DNA of 64,000 bases from Photobacterium lutimaris (GTDB lineage Bacteria > Pseudomonadota > Gammaproteobacteria > Enterobacterales > Vibrionaceae). Position 1 is the first letter of the stretch, and each line of letters starts with the position of its first letter. Below, one piece after another: positions 43,188 through 52,939 of this stretch. The notes below the pieces were generated by a model. It was not told the DNA's origin and searched no databases. It worked only from the letters and a program-made list of their open reading frames with translations. Position numbers and translations under genes: made by a program. The stretch covers positions 558,001 through 622,000 of the forward strand of contig NZ_PYMH01000002.1 in assembly GCF_003025555.1 (NCBI RefSeq), written 5' to 3'.

Positions 43188-44093
43188 TTAGGACGCCGAT
43201 TTGGCAGACGTTGAATATGCATCCGACTTTATTAATTTCGGTTTTCGGGTAACAAGGAACACAGCAACGGCGGCCAAAATAAACCCGACAGCACCCAATT
43301 CATCAAAGCTTTCACCAAAAATCAGCCAAGCTTGGAAAGCGGTCATTGGTGGCACCAAGTAAAAAGTCGAGGCAACGTTGGATGACTCACCATGCTTGAC
43401 CATATACAGCAGCAACAGAATTGCAACGACCGACAACACCAGTACCAACCAACTCAAGGCGAATACAAATGTCGGGGTCCAGTTAACTACCATTGTCTCG
43501 GTAGTCAATGCCACCGGTAAGAACAGTAACGCCGCCGCACTGTATTGCCACACCGCGCTTCCCACCATATCGATCCCCTGGCAGAATTTTTTCTGGTATA
43601 AGGTACCAAAGGTGATCCCCACCAATGCCAAGAATGTGAAGAGATATGCAGCCTCACGGCTACCGTCCTGGTGCCAAGCCATATTGCCTTGTAAGACAAG
43701 GTTAATCCCGATAAAACCAATGACAAGTCCAATCCACTGTGATGCCCGCATCCGCTCGCCAGCACAACCAAACATCACCACGGCGGTCACTATCGGCTGT
43801 AACCCGACCAACAGCGAACACAACCCTGCTGGCATACCTAGACCAATGGCGATATAGGTCCCCCCCAGATAAAAGCCGTGGATCAGTAACCCTGCGACCA
43901 TACAGTGGGCCATCGCCTTCCCGGTGGGGATTCGGGAACGAAGAATAACAACCAGCAACAAGAACACGGCGATATTCGCCACCATCCTCAACAGCAAGAA
44001 TGTCGCCGGCTCGGCATAGGGTAAACCCAACCTTGCGCCAATAAAGCCGGAACTCCAAAGCACAACAAACAAAAATGGGATAAAACGCGTCAT
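43188..44093 (-). CDS. EamA/DMT family permease
   Basis: 301 residues, ten predicted membrane helices in two EamA repeats (FIPFLFVVLWSSGFIGARLGLPYAEPATFLLLRM; the second begins near AAYLFTFLALVGITFGTLYQKKF). This superfamily exports metabolites, often amino acids. The second of two adjacent ATGs (44093) has the better spacing to AGAGGG. It is divergent from the MocR-type regulator at 44195 with only 101 bases between, a common regulator-exporter pair. Confidence 0.88.
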   Translation of the reverse strand: MTRFIPFLFVVLWSSGFIGARLGLPYAEPATFLLLRMVANIAVFLLLVVILRSRIPTGKAMAHCMVAGLLIHGFYLGGTYIAIGLGMPAGLCSLLVGLQPIVTAVVMFGCAGERMRASQWIGLVIGFIGINLVLQGNMAWHQDGSREAAYLFTFLALVGITFGTLYQKKFCQGIDMVGSAVWQYSAAALLFLPVALTTETMVVNWTPTFVFALSWLVLVLSVVAILLLLYMVKHGESSNVASTFYLVPPMTAFQAWLIFGESFDELGAVGFILAAVAVFLVTRKPKLIKSDAYSTSAKSAS

Positions 44094-44137
44094 CATAGCC
44101 CTCTCACTTTCTTTTTCCCTCAATAGCTTTTACTTTA

Positions 44138-44190
44138 TAGGGGTACAAAAAACTTGGTAGGGACAGATTTGTGTGTTTTTTAGGGTACAG
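44138..44190 (+). promoter_or_regulatory. Three TAGGG(T)AC-type direct repeats between the permease and the MocR gene
   Basis: TAGGGGTACA (44138), TAGGGACAG (44158) and TAGGGTACAG (44181) lie in the same orientation, spaced 20 and 23 bases. MocR regulators bind such direct repeats. The third ends four bases before the MocR start codon, so autoregulation is likely. Confidence 0.6.
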
Positions 44191-44194
44191 ATAA

Positions 44195-45643
44195 ATGGAT
44201 GACAGCCACAGCCAGTTAAAAACAAAATACCACTATGTATATCGATGGATTGCAGAGCGCATTGATAAACAAAGTTTTCAACCCGGAGAGCGCTTGCCGT
44301 CTATTCGTGGGCTGAGTCAACAGCTGTCAGTGAGCAAAAATACGGTGATCCGTGCCTACCAGCAGCTGGAGGCCAACCAGAAAATCACCGCCCTGGCTCG
44401 TTCTGGCTACCGAGTCAATACACCCGCGATGGCTTCAATCAACATCGAGCCAGTACCAGAGCCCGGTTTTGTCGATTTAATGGCCTTGAGCAAGAAAATT
44501 ATGGGGCTACCAATATCCCGTGAGGTACTACCGATGGGCTCAGCTCATCCTGATACAGACTTCCCTGCTATCAATAGTTTGTATGCTGAGATTGGCCGTC
44601 ATAGTCGCTATCAAAGCCATATTCCCAGTCACTACCAACTCCCCCCCGGCAACGATTTGCTATTACAGCAATTAGTAGGAATAAACCGAGAGCTGGGTAT
44701 TACCACCTCCAAACAATCATTGCTGGTTACCCACGGTGCCCAACAAGCAATCAGCCTGAGCCTGCAAGCTATCACCTCTGCTGGTGATATTGTTTTGGTC
44801 GAATCTGCCAGTTACTTTGGTAATTTGATGTTGTTGGAATCTCTTGGCCTGAGAGTGATCGAAATTCCTGCCAGCCCAATAACGGGGATCCATCTTGATG
44901 CCCTTGAGCGGGCCCTCAATGAATGGCCCGTCAAAGCTATCTTGATCAACCCCAGCTTCAACAATCCGACTGGGTATGTGATGTCGACGGCCGATCGGCT
45001 TCGCTTTCTGGCGATGACCCGCAGGATCCCGATCATCGAAGATGATGTCTTTGGCGGGTTGGCCTACCAGCAACGTCCTCTACCGCTGAAAACCCTTGAC
45101 CAAGAAAACCGGGTGATTTATTGCAACTCTTTATCGAAAACACTGGATTCCCGGCTTCGTATCGGCTGGGTCATTGCCGGCAAATACCAACCTGTGATTG
45201 AAAAACGATTACTGACGGACAACATGGGTAGCCCCAACCTGATCCACTCTGCTGTTGCCCAATTCCTTGAAGGAGGTAAATACCGTCAGCATCTTGGAAA
45301 AATCCGCCGGAGTTATGCCAAAAAGCAGACGATGTTTTCTGAGCAGTTCATTCAAGCTTTGGATCAATACCCGCAGTTGCAGGGCCAGTATCAGCTTACT
45401 CAGCCAAACGGGGGCTTCTTGTGTTGGCTCGCTTTACCCGAGAAAACAGACAGCCAAGCCATTTATCAAGAAGCGTTAAAACGAGGGATCAGCGTACTGC
45501 CCGGTAGCATGTTCAGCACCAACAGGCGCTACGCCCACTGCCTGCGCTTGAGCTTTGCCAATTTCCGCAAAAACGACACCTGGCAACGAGGCTTAAAGCA
45601 ACTGGCAGAAATCATTGCCAAGCAAATCATCCCGCCAGCCTGA
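44195..45643 (+). CDS. MocR family transcriptional regulator (GntR HTH + aminotransferase-like domain)
   Basis: 482 residues. The first 75 carry a GntR-type winged helix (KYHYVYRWIAERIDKQSFQPGERLPSIRGLSQQLSVSKNTVIRAYQQLEANQKI). The rest is a fold-I PLP domain (LVTHGAQQAISLSLQAI, NPSFNNPTGYVM, IPIIEDDVFGGLAYQ, and SLSKTLDSRLRIGW with the PLP Lys). Such proteins use PLP or an amino-acid adduct as the signal. It is divergent from the EamA permease and most likely controls it. Confidence 0.93.
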   Translation: MDDSHSQLKTKYHYVYRWIAERIDKQSFQPGERLPSIRGLSQQLSVSKNTVIRAYQQLEANQKITALARSGYRVNTPAMASINIEPVPEPGFVDLMALSKKIMGLPISREVLPMGSAHPDTDFPAINSLYAEIGRHSRYQSHIPSHYQLPPGNDLLLQQLVGINRELGITTSKQSLLVTHGAQQAISLSLQAITSAGDIVLVESASYFGNLMLLESLGLRVIEIPASPITGIHLDALERALNEWPVKAILINPSFNNPTGYVMSTADRLRFLAMTRRIPIIEDDVFGGLAYQQRPLPLKTLDQENRVIYCNSLSKTLDSRLRIGWVIAGKYQPVIEKRLLTDNMGSPNLIHSAVAQFLEGGKYRQHLGKIRRSYAKKQTMFSEQFIQALDQYPQLQGQYQLTQPNGGFLCWLALPEKTDSQAIYQEALKRGISVLPGSMFSTNRRYAHCLRLSFANFRKNDTWQRGLKQLAEIIAKQIIPPA

Positions 45644-45671
45644 GACACCAGAACCAAACTGCTACATTACT

Positions 45672-45680
45672 TGTACCCTA
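45672..45680 (-). promoter_or_regulatory. TAGGGTACA site upstream of the sugar dehydrogenase gene
   Basis: TGTACCCTA at 45672-45680 is the exact inverse of the core TAGGGTACA found twice in the permease-MocR intergenic region. It lies 22 bases before the dehydrogenase start, so the MocR regulator may also act here. Confidence 0.45.
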
Positions 45681-45702
45681 CTGAACTGAGGAAGGAGCCT
45701 TC

Positions 45703-46881
45703 ATGATTTCGGATCATATTTTATCTACTACGGTAAATTCTGTATTCATCACACTGCTATGCTTTATCGGCTTAGCATCAGCACCTAAGGTTCTGTCAGC
45801 CCCTGCAGTTGCACTTCAAGGTAGCAGTCAGGGAATGGACTACGTCGTTGAAAAAATCACGCAAACTGACGGCGTGCCATGGGGGATGGTATTCACACCC
45901 GATAATCTACTGCTGATCACCTACCGTGATGGTACTGTTCGCCTGATCAATCCTGATGATGGTTCGGTACAAGAAGTGTCTGGACAGCCGGCTATTCGTG
46001 AATACGGTCAGGGCGGTTTGCTAGATGTTGCTAAGTTGACAGCTCCTGACGGCAACAACGCTGCTCAAACTTGGTACTACTTTACCTACAGCAAGGCCAA
46101 GGATGGACAAGCTGCAACTACCCTCGCCCGTGCCCACCTCGAAGGTCACCGGTTAACACATTGGCAAGACTTATTGGTTACCCAGTCACTCAGCGATGCA
46201 TCTCAACACTTTGGTAGCCGTATTACCTTCGATGACAAGGGACACGTCTTTTTTTCTATCGGAGATCGGACACATCGCCCTAACGGACAAGATCTCTCTA
46301 GCCATGCTGGCAGTATCCTGAGGCTCAACCACGACGGCTCAGTCCCCACAGACAATCCTTTTGTCGATACCGCCAATGCATTGCCAGAGATCTGGAGTTA
46401 CGGTCACCGCAACCCACAGGGTTTGCAGTTCGATCCGCAAACCCATCGCCTTTGGTCCAATGAACACGGACCGCGTGGCGGAGATGAAATTAATTTAATC
46501 ACCGCAGGCGCAAACTATGGCTGGCCCGACGTTTCCCATGGAAAAGAATACTGGGGGCCAATTGCCGTCGGTGAAGCCACCGAGAAAGAAGGCATCACCT
46601 CACCACTCAAGGTATATATCCCCTCCATCGCGCCGGGTAGCCTGCTACTTTATCGGGGCCCAGCCTTTCCCAACTGGCAGGGTCACTTATTTAGTGGCGC
46701 ACTGAAGCTTCGGCATTTAAACCGTGTTAACGTCACCGAGACTGGACAGCTAGCCAATGAAGAGCGGTTGCTCGAAGCATTGGATGAGCGGATCAGGGCA
46801 CTGGTGCTGGACTATCGGGGCTGGATCTACTTCTCAGCTGACTCTGGCGCTATCTACCGGCTAAGGCCCCAAAGCCAATAA
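45703..46881 (+). CDS. Exported PQQ-dependent aldose sugar dehydrogenase family protein
   Basis: 392 residues. A signal peptide (ending near KVLSA) leads to a six-bladed propeller of the soluble glucose dehydrogenase/YliI family: VPWGMVFTPDNLLLITYRDGTVRLI, FGSRITFDDKGHVFFSIGDRTHRP, IWSYGHRNPQGLQFDPQTHRLWSNEHGPRGGDEIN with the catalytic His and Ca-binding residues, and LFSGALKLRHLNRV. These enzymes oxidise aldose sugars with PQQ in the periplasm. A strong AAGGAG precedes the ATG. No PQQ synthesis genes are in view, so the cofactor source is open. Confidence 0.88.
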   Translation: MISDHILSTTVNSVFITLLCFIGLASAPKVLSAPAVALQGSSQGMDYVVEKITQTDGVPWGMVFTPDNLLLITYRDGTVRLINPDDGSVQEVSGQPAIREYGQGGLLDVAKLTAPDGNNAAQTWYYFTYSKAKDGQAATTLARAHLEGHRLTHWQDLLVTQSLSDASQHFGSRITFDDKGHVFFSIGDRTHRPNGQDLSSHAGSILRLNHDGSVPTDNPFVDTANALPEIWSYGHRNPQGLQFDPQTHRLWSNEHGPRGGDEINLITAGANYGWPDVSHGKEYWGPIAVGEATEKEGITSPLKVYIPSIAPGSLLLYRGPAFPNWQGHLFSGALKLRHLNRVNVTETGQLANEERLLEALDERIRALVLDYRGWIYFSADSGAIYRLRPQSQ

Positions 46882-47070
46882 GCCCCAATGTTCCGTACCA
46901 AGCAGGAAAATACTCCCCCTGCGGCAACATTAACACCGGACTGATATCTCAGTGCAGTTCCGAGCCATCAGGCCATGCATATTATGCATGGCACCCTTGT
47001 TGTTTTCTCATTTGAGTCATACGCTGAATTCCACTACTATCCCTGCTCTTTTTTTCACGTTGAGACACTG

Positions 47071-47241
47071 ATGTTTTCACAATCACTCCCAGCCCAACTC
47101 ATGCGTATGGTACTGATGCTAACTCTGACGCTGGTCGCGGTTCATCACTGCCAGCCGTTGTTGGACTCGCTGGCTGAGCATGCCATGAGCGGCGGTTGCC
47201 ATCAGCAAAACTCAAACGATCACACTTTGACCGGACTATAA
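47071..47241 (+). CDS. 56-residue membrane-associated peptide upstream of an MFS transporter
   Basis: MFSQSLPAQLMRMVLMLTLTLVAVHHCQPLLDSLAEHAMSGGCHQQ and on. One hydrophobic helix followed by a His/Cys-rich tail (two Cys, six His). The stop lies two bases before the MFS start, so translation is probably coupled. No family recognised. It could be a small subunit or a leader peptide for the transporter; the His/Cys pattern hints at metal binding. Confidence 0.5.
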   Translation: MFSQSLPAQLMRMVLMLTLTLVAVHHCQPLLDSLAEHAMSGGCHQQNSNDHTLTGL

Positions 47242-47243
47242 CA

Positions 47244-48449
47244 ATGAGTATTTTCCGCTTTCCACTGCTTGTGTGGATGGGCATTGCAACACTAATTATC
47301 AGCCTAGGGATCAGGCAGTCTTTCGGTATCTTCATGATGCCGATTTCGATGCATTTTGATACTGGCCGCGAATTTTTTAGTCTGGCTATCGCAGTACAAA
47401 ACCTACTGTTTGGGGTCTTCCAACCGTTCGTTGGAATGGCTGCCGACCGCTGGGGCGCACAAAGAGTCATTTGGGCGGGTGCCATTGCCTATGGTTTAGG
47501 TTTGTACCTCACTTCTATCGCAGTTGAACCCAACTGGCTCTTTGTATCCCTCGGCGCCTTGGTTGGTCTTGGCTTGAGTGCGACCAGCTACGTTATCGTA
47601 CTGGGGGCCGTTGCGCGCGTCGTTCCAGCGGAACATACCGCTAAAGCTTTCGGCCTTACCACTGCTGCAGGGTCTTTCGGTATGTTTGCGGTGATCCCAG
47701 GTGCGCAATACCTGCTTAGCGAATTCAACTGGCATACAGCACTGCAAGTGTTCGCGATGCTTTGTGCACTGATGATGGCATTCTCATTCTTCATGAAAGC
47801 CAACCACCAAAAATCAGCCTCAACGGCGACACCACAACACGAACTGACCCTCAAAGAGGCTCTGAAAGAAGCATTTAGCCACCGCGGTTACTGGCTGATT
47901 CACATTGGTTTCTTTGTATGTGGCTTCCACGTTATGTTCATTGCTACCCACCTGCCAAGCTACCTGGCTGATAAAGGACTACCGGGGTCGGCTGCCGCCA
48001 TGGCCCTAGCCTACGTGGGGATTTTCAATATCTTCGGAAGCTATTTCTGGGGAGTGATGGGCGATAAATTTAGTAAGCGCTATGTGATGTCAGCCCTTTA
48101 CATTATGCGCACCTTGGTCATTGCCGGTTTTGTTACTCTGCCTGTCACCACAGACACAGCGGCCTTGTTTGGTGGTGCGATCGGTTTTTGCTGGTTAGGC
48201 ACCGTACCACTCACTTCTGGCCTGGTTCGCCAGATCTTTGGCCCTCGCTACCTATCAACACTTTATGGCTTGGTTTTCTTTACCCACCAAGTAGGTAGCT
48301 TCCTTGGTGCCTGGTTCGGTGGTCGTATTTACGACTACTATGGTAGCTATGAGCCAATCTGGTGGACAACTGTCGCACTGGCATTCTTGGCGGCGCTTAT
48401 CCACCTGCCGATCAACGATGAACCACTCTACCAGCCGAAGGCCGCATAA
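47244..48449 (+). CDS. MFS transporter (oxalate/monocarboxylate-like group)
   Basis: 401 residues, twelve membrane helices in two six-helix bundles. Family stretches: ISLGIRQSFGIFMMPISMHFDTGREFFSLAIAVQNL, the loop 2-3 motif GMAADRWGAQRV, and GDKFSKRY in loop 8-9. The layout resembles bacterial monocarboxylate/OFA-type transporters. Start at 47244 (MSIFRFPLL), two bases after the small upstream frame. A strong terminator follows. The substrate cannot be told from the sequence. Confidence 0.88.
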   Translation: MSIFRFPLLVWMGIATLIISLGIRQSFGIFMMPISMHFDTGREFFSLAIAVQNLLFGVFQPFVGMAADRWGAQRVIWAGAIAYGLGLYLTSIAVEPNWLFVSLGALVGLGLSATSYVIVLGAVARVVPAEHTAKAFGLTTAAGSFGMFAVIPGAQYLLSEFNWHTALQVFAMLCALMMAFSFFMKANHQKSASTATPQHELTLKEALKEAFSHRGYWLIHIGFFVCGFHVMFIATHLPSYLADKGLPGSAAAMALAYVGIFNIFGSYFWGVMGDKFSKRYVMSALYIMRTLVIAGFVTLPVTTDTAALFGGAIGFCWLGTVPLTSGLVRQIFGPRYLSTLYGLVFFTHQVGSFLGAWFGGRIYDYYGSYEPIWWTTVALAFLAALIHLPINDEPLYQPKAA

Positions 48450-48462
48450 TAGGCACATAGCC

Positions 48463-48490
48463 AAACGGGCAGTTAAAACTGCCCGTTTTT
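48463..48490 (+). terminator. Terminator of the MFS gene
   Basis: AAACGGGCAGTT and AACTGCCCGTTT pair perfectly with only AA between, followed by TTTTT. Confidence 0.92.
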
Positions 48491-48548
48491 ATCTCTGGCT
48501 CATTGTGAGCCAGCGAAACAACAACCAACCAGCGCTTGCAGGTCCCTA

Positions 48549-50195
48549 TCAAACCTTGAACTGGGATACCAGACTATCAAGCGCTTCGCTCTGATTCGCC
48601 AGGCCGTCACAGGTTTGCTGCGCACTCTGGATATTGCTCAGGGTCTCTTCGCACGCCATCACAATACTGCGGATATTGTCGCTCAAGTTTCCTGTAACCA
48701 CCGTCTGCTGATCGGCCGCGATTGCAACCTGACGGTTCACATCGCTGATCATCACAATCGAATCGCTCATCGCTTCCAGCGCCATATTGGTCTGCTGCGC
48801 ACGCTCTACCGTTGTGGTGCCTGCCTCGGAGTTATTGCGCATCGCCTCTACTGACTGGCCCACCGTATATTGGAGCTTTTCGATCATCACATGAATTTCA
48901 CTGGTGCATGATTGGGTCTTGTTCGCCAATGAGCGCACTTCATCTGCCACCACAGCAAAGCCCCGCCCTTGCTCGCCAGCACGGGCAGCTTCAATCGCGG
49001 CATTAAGCGCAAGCAGGTTGGTTTGATCGGCAATACCGCGGATCACTTCCAGAATCGAGGAAATACCGGCGACATTCTTCTCCAGCTCCTTGATCACCAC
49101 GCTAGAGCCGTCAATATCGTTTGCCAACTGCCCAATGGCCGTCACCGACTCACCCAACGTCACCTGTACTGTCTGTGACTGCTCACTGATGGAGTCCGTT
49201 ACCTGAGCCGCATCCGCTGCGTGCCCGCTCACCGTTTGGCTGGTAGCGGTCAATTCGTGGGCTGCCAACTCAACTTCGTTGCATTGGGCTTGCTGTGAGT
49301 GGCAGGCGTTGAGCACCTGCGCCGTCAGCATACTCAGCTGCGACGCATCACTGCGAACATGGTGAGAAGTCGTAACCACCTTCGCCAATGTGGTATGGAT
49401 CTTACTGACAAAAGTATTGAATGCCGTCGCCAGCTGGCCGATCTCATCGCTGCCAACCACTGGGATCCGGGTCGATAAATCACCGTCACCCGCAGAAATA
49501 TCTTCCAGCGCCGTGGTCAACTGCTGCAGCGGATTGACGATAACACGGATCACAACCAGCGTGATAAATGCAGACACCAACAGAGAAATAATCGAGCCCG
49601 CCAGCAATATCGTGTTGGTTTCCTCACTCTGGGCCTGAACGTCCGAGACCAGCGCTAAGCGCTCGGTTTCGATGTCTTTACGTACAACTTTAAGCAGCTT
49701 TCGGATGGCTTCGAAGTCCTTCTCTGCTATTGCGTCGTTTGCATAATAGTAACTCAGCGCCTGCTCAGGGTTGGTCACCATATATTCGTAGCGCTTCTGC
49801 CATTTATCATACTCTTGCTCAAGCTTGCTTACCGTGGCACGACTGCTTTCCGATAGAAAACCGCTATCGATAAGATCATGTACAGAAGCAAGGCGAGGAA
49901 AGGCTTTGGGCGCGTTGTCATAGAAATTGAAGCGGTGGAGTTCGAGGCTGGCGTGATCATCGGGCTGGCTCAGGGCCATCGCCATCCCAGCCGTCATCAC
50001 CTGGTACATATCCCGGTAAGCATCTTCCAAGTTATCCAGCACGGGTTGCACGTCTTTGCTCAACAAGCGATTGGCCTGCTGCTGCTCGTTATAAACAATA
50101 AATACTTGGGCAATTAAACCAGAGAATGCCAAGGCCACAATCGCGATAGGAATTGCCAACTTATACTTGAAACTTATATTGTTTAGCCAGCTCAT
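48549..50195 (-). CDS. Methyl-accepting chemotaxis protein
   Basis: 548 residues. A first helix (about 12-32), a periplasmic four-helix-bundle-like domain to about 195, a second helix ([26 protein letters not shown]), HAMP, and a cytoplasmic signalling hairpin whose tip reads [37 protein letters not shown]. No C-terminal CheR-binding pentapeptide is present (ends SQFKV). The ligand is unknown. The gene stands alone between the MFS terminator and htpX. Confidence 0.94.
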   Translation of the reverse strand: MSWLNNISFKYKLAIPIAIVALAFSGLIAQVFIVYNEQQQANRLLSKDVQPVLDNLEDAYRDMYQVMTAGMAMALSQPDDHASLELHRFNFYDNAPKAFPRLASVHDLIDSGFLSESSRATVSKLEQEYDKWQKRYEYMVTNPEQALSYYYANDAIAEKDFEAIRKLLKVVRKDIETERLALVSDVQAQSEETNTILLAGSIISLLVSAFITLVVIRVIVNPLQQLTTALEDISAGDGDLSTRIPVVGSDEIGQLATAFNTFVSKIHTTLAKVVTTSHHVRSDASQLSMLTAQVLNACHSQQAQCNEVELAAHELTATSQTVSGHAADAAQVTDSISEQSQTVQVTLGESVTAIGQLANDIDGSSVVIKELEKNVAGISSILEVIRGIADQTNLLALNAAIEAARAGEQGRGFAVVADEVRSLANKTQSCTSEIHVMIEKLQYTVGQSVEAMRNNSEAGTTTVERAQQTNMALEAMSDSIVMISDVNRQVAIAADQQTVVTGNLSDNIRSIVMACEETLSNIQSAQQTCDGLANQSEALDSLVSQFKV

Positions 50196-50415
50196 ACTGT
50201 CCTTATATCCTAGAGTTAGTTATTTGAATTGTCTGAAAAAATAATCAGATGTTATTGTTATTGATGCCTTGTACCACTTTTTCTCCCCCGCCTTAAAACA
50301 AATATCCGAATGGTGGTCATTGACCATCTTTATTAGCCCCGAAAGGTACCTTTAAGCATCTGTTTATATTGAAAAACCATCTGGCGAACAAGATACCTCA
50401 CCGGAAATCACAGGC

Positions 50416-50446
50416 AAAAAAAAAGCCCCCTGAAGGTTCAGGGGGC
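50416..50446 (-). terminator. Terminator of htpX
   Basis: AAGCCCCCTGAA and TTCAGGGGGCTT pair perfectly around GG; on the minus strand it runs into a long T tract. Confidence 0.93.
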
Positions 50447-50476
50447 TTGAGATAACATATTGTTAACTATGAATGA

Positions 50477-51355
50477 TTACAGATGCTCGCCACGGCGCAG
50501 GGCATCGATACGCTTATCTAACGGCGGGTGTGTCATAAATAGTTCGGACAATGATTTCTTACCGTTGATACCAAATGCCATCATTGAACCTTCTAGCTGA
50601 GATTCGTGGCTCATCTTCAGGCGCTCTAGCGCAGCAATCATCTTCTCTTTACCGACGAGTTGGGCAGAGCCCGCATCGGCCTTGAATTCACGGTGACGGC
50701 TGTACCACATCGTCAGAATGCTCGCCAAGAAGCCGAATAACACTTCCATAATTGACGAGACAATGAAGTAGGTCATATAGCTACCACTGCCGCCTTCTTC
50801 GTCACTGTTATTGACCCCACTGATAACGCCAGCGATCAAACGAGATACAAAGATAACAAAGGTGTTCACCACGCCCTGCATAAGCGTCATGGTTACCATA
50901 TCACCATTGGCAACGTGGCTGACTTCGTGGGCCAGTACTGCTTCAGCCTCATCACGGGTCATACTGTGCAGTAAGCCAGTAGAAACTGCCACCAGCGAGT
51001 CATCGCGCTTTGCTCCGGTGGCAAAGGCGTTGATATCCGCTGAATCATAAACCGCAACCGTTGGCATACCGATACCAGACTGCTGAGCCTGACGGGCAAC
51101 AGTTTCCATCAGCCAATGCTCAGTCTCATTGCGCGGGTGCTCAATGACCATCCCCCCCACAGAACGTAGTGCCATTGACTTCGACATGAACAGGGAAATC
51201 AATGAACCACCAAAACCAAACAAGGCCGCCATCACCAAGAGGCCAGAAAGGCTCCCTGGTTGCATGCCTGTTACCGCATAAACGACGTTCAAGACAACAC
51301 TGAAAACCAGCATTACAGCCAGGTTAGTTGCCAAAAACAATGCAATACGCTTCAT
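50477..51355 (-). CDS. htpX: Membrane zinc metalloprotease HtpX
   Basis: 292 residues, the usual HtpX length. Start at 51355 ([26 protein letters not shown]) behind GGAGAAAGAGT; an in-frame extension to 51433 is rejected. Two N-terminal membrane helices, the GNG-like linker [11 protein letters not shown], the HEXXH zinc site in [21 protein letters not shown], two further helices and the third ligand Glu in [21 protein letters not shown] are all present. It degrades misfolded membrane proteins and is envelope-stress induced in relatives. The leader before the gene is GC-rich and may be structured. Confidence 0.95.
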   Translation of the reverse strand: MKRIALFLATNLAVMLVFSVVLNVVYAVTGMQPGSLSGLLVMAALFGFGGSLISLFMSKSMALRSVGGMVIEHPRNETEHWLMETVARQAQQSGIGMPTVAVYDSADINAFATGAKRDDSLVAVSTGLLHSMTRDEAEAVLAHEVSHVANGDMVTMTLMQGVVNTFVIFVSRLIAGVISGVNNSDEEGGSGSYMTYFIVSSIMEVLFGFLASILTMWYSRHREFKADAGSAQLVGKEKMIAALERLKMSHESQLEGSMMAFGINGKKSLSELFMTHPPLDKRIDALRRGEHL

Positions 51356-51903
51356 AAAATACTCTTTCTCCAGAAAAGAAGGTGCTGTTCCCCCAGTAAT
51401 CCCCATAACAGGGGCCACGGAGGCATCATCCATTTGTTATTGATATGTATAGTATGGTCGCTGAAACAGAAAACAAGTGGAAGTGGAAAATTGTTACGTT
51501 TCATTTTTGCTATAAAACAATTAAAGACTATTAAACAATCTTTTTATGATAATAGAAACAGCTTTAATTGGGGCTTAACGTCGAATATGTATCCCCCGGT
51601 GAATAGCGTTTGGCTTATATACTTTCATCGATTGGGCGAATACTGATTATCTCTCAAGCCCCGTATACCGATAGGGATCATCACTACGCTCTCAAGTAGC
51701 CCAACGGATAGTGGAATGCCAACAAACACGATAGCACATACCTAGCATGCGTATAATGACAAGACAACAGCAAATATGAAACAAAGAGCACTGATTGGAC
51801 TAGACAGGTTTAGACTTTAGTCTTATTGTATCTAGGATTAAGATATTCTATTGTCGTATTTCGTTAGTGATGATGCATGGTATTCAATTATCAAGGAGGA
51901 ATG
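51356..51903. other. Intergenic region between htpX and the small gene at 51904
   Basis: 548 bases, AT-rich in the middle, without a gene-like frame. The htpX leader contains a CCCC-TGTTAT-GGGG hairpin (around 51400). A promoter-like CTTG...CCATAC arrangement about 110 bp upstream of htpX might be a heat-shock promoter but matches poorly. Confidence 0.35.
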
Positions 51904-52062
51904 ATGGCCGATCATGAAAACTACCAGGTAGCGATTGACATCTTACGCTGTCATCTTGGTTTGACTGCAGATGAAGCGCGCAAAGAGCTAGGGTTAGACG
52001 GAAACAACAAAAAGCTTACTGATACTCAAGAAGCGCTTATTGGCTTAACTGGCAATCATTAA
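51904..52062 (+). CDS. Small acidic protein, 52 residues, unknown function
   Basis: MADHENYQVAIDILRCHLGLTADEARKELGLDGNNKK and on. A perfect AAGGAGG lies just upstream; the second of two adjacent ATGs has the better spacing. It is a soluble, helical, single-Cys protein with its own terminator. I do not recognise the family, but the strong ribosome-binding site and terminator make it a real gene. Confidence 0.7.
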   Translation: MADHENYQVAIDILRCHLGLTADEARKELGLDGNNKKLTDTQEALIGLTGNH

Positions 52063-52089
52063 GTACTTCTGCTTATCACCAGATTTACC

Positions 52090-52117
52090 AAAAACCTCTC
52101 TGCAAAGAGAGGTTTTT
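52090..52117 (+). terminator. Terminator of the small gene
   Basis: AAAACCTCTC and GAGAGGTTTT pair around TGCAAA, followed by Ts, 28 bases after the stop. Confidence 0.92.
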
Positions 52118-52215
52118 CATTTTTAGCGTGATAAAATTCACGATTAAGCCGTGATTCAGCTGATAAGCATAGACTGTGCTACCTTCATTCCGCTTTCAAC
52201 ATACACAGGCAAGCT

Positions 52216-52872
52216 ATGCAGTCTACAACGACCCAGGCCAACCAGCACGTGCAGGCCAACTCAGTTTATCAACCGCTCCTCAAAAGCATTTCACTGTTCC
52301 TTTTACTTGCACTGCTAATGGCTTTTTCCGCCTTCACTATCCATTACGATGTCGTGCACATCCAAAACAGTGTCGGTGAAAACTCATGGACCGAGCTGCT
52401 GCAAGAGACTTACCTCTTCCTCGTATCCGGCCTCTTTGCCATCGTTGCAATCCGCCATCCCCAGCAGCGTGGTTTTGCGGTGCTGGTAGCGGCATTCTTC
52501 GCGATCATGTTTATCCGCGAGATGGACTCGGTACTGGATCAAATTGTCCACGGCTTCTGGAAGTACCCGGCTTGGCTATTGGCGACGGCCGCCATCGGCT
52601 ATGCGGTGACCCATCGCAAGACGACAGTCGAACCGCTAATACGCTATACCCAACACCATAGCTTCAGCCTGATGCTGGGTGCAATGGTTACCTTGCTGGT
52701 CTTCTCGCGCATCTACGGTATGGGGGTATTGTGGCAAGGGATCATGCAAGATCAATATATTCGTGGTGTAAAAAACTTGGCCGAAGAAGGCGTCGAGCTC
52801 CTAGCTTACAGCCTGATCCTGTTCTCAGCCGCGTGGTATTGCCTGCCGAAGCTCAAGAAAACCCAGAAATAA
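52216..52872 (+). CDS. Polytopic inner-membrane protein of unknown function
   Basis: 218 residues with about six hydrophobic segments (SISLFLLLALLMAFSAFTI, TYLFLVSGLFAIVAI, GFAVLVAAFFAIMFI, WLLATAAIGYAV, LMLGAMVTLLVF, GVELLAYSLILFSAAWYCL). Charged conserved-looking residues sit beside helices (IREMDSVLD, EEGVELL). No family recognised. It has its own terminator and is flanked by unrelated genes. Confidence 0.7.
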   Translation: MQSTTTQANQHVQANSVYQPLLKSISLFLLLALLMAFSAFTIHYDVVHIQNSVGENSWTELLQETYLFLVSGLFAIVAIRHPQQRGFAVLVAAFFAIMFIREMDSVLDQIVHGFWKYPAWLLATAAIGYAVTHRKTTVEPLIRYTQHHSFSLMLGAMVTLLVFSRIYGMGVLWQGIMQDQYIRGVKNLAEEGVELLAYSLILFSAAWYCLPKLKKTQK

Positions 52873-52900
52873 AAAAAACCTGCCGGCTGGCAGGTTTTTT
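52873..52900. terminator. Bidirectional terminator between the membrane protein gene and bioD
   Basis: AAAAAACCTGCC and GGCAGGTTTTTT pair perfectly around GGCT. Both strands end in T runs and the flanking genes converge. Confidence 0.93.
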
Positions 52901-52939
52901 ATTTATCAATGCGTAATAAAAAGCGCATACCGCAACCTG

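Noticed and set aside
44097..44123. N-terminal extension of the EamA permease
   Set aside because: The extra residues MREKESERA come from the Shine-Dalgarno region AGAGGG and would remove the ribosome-binding site.
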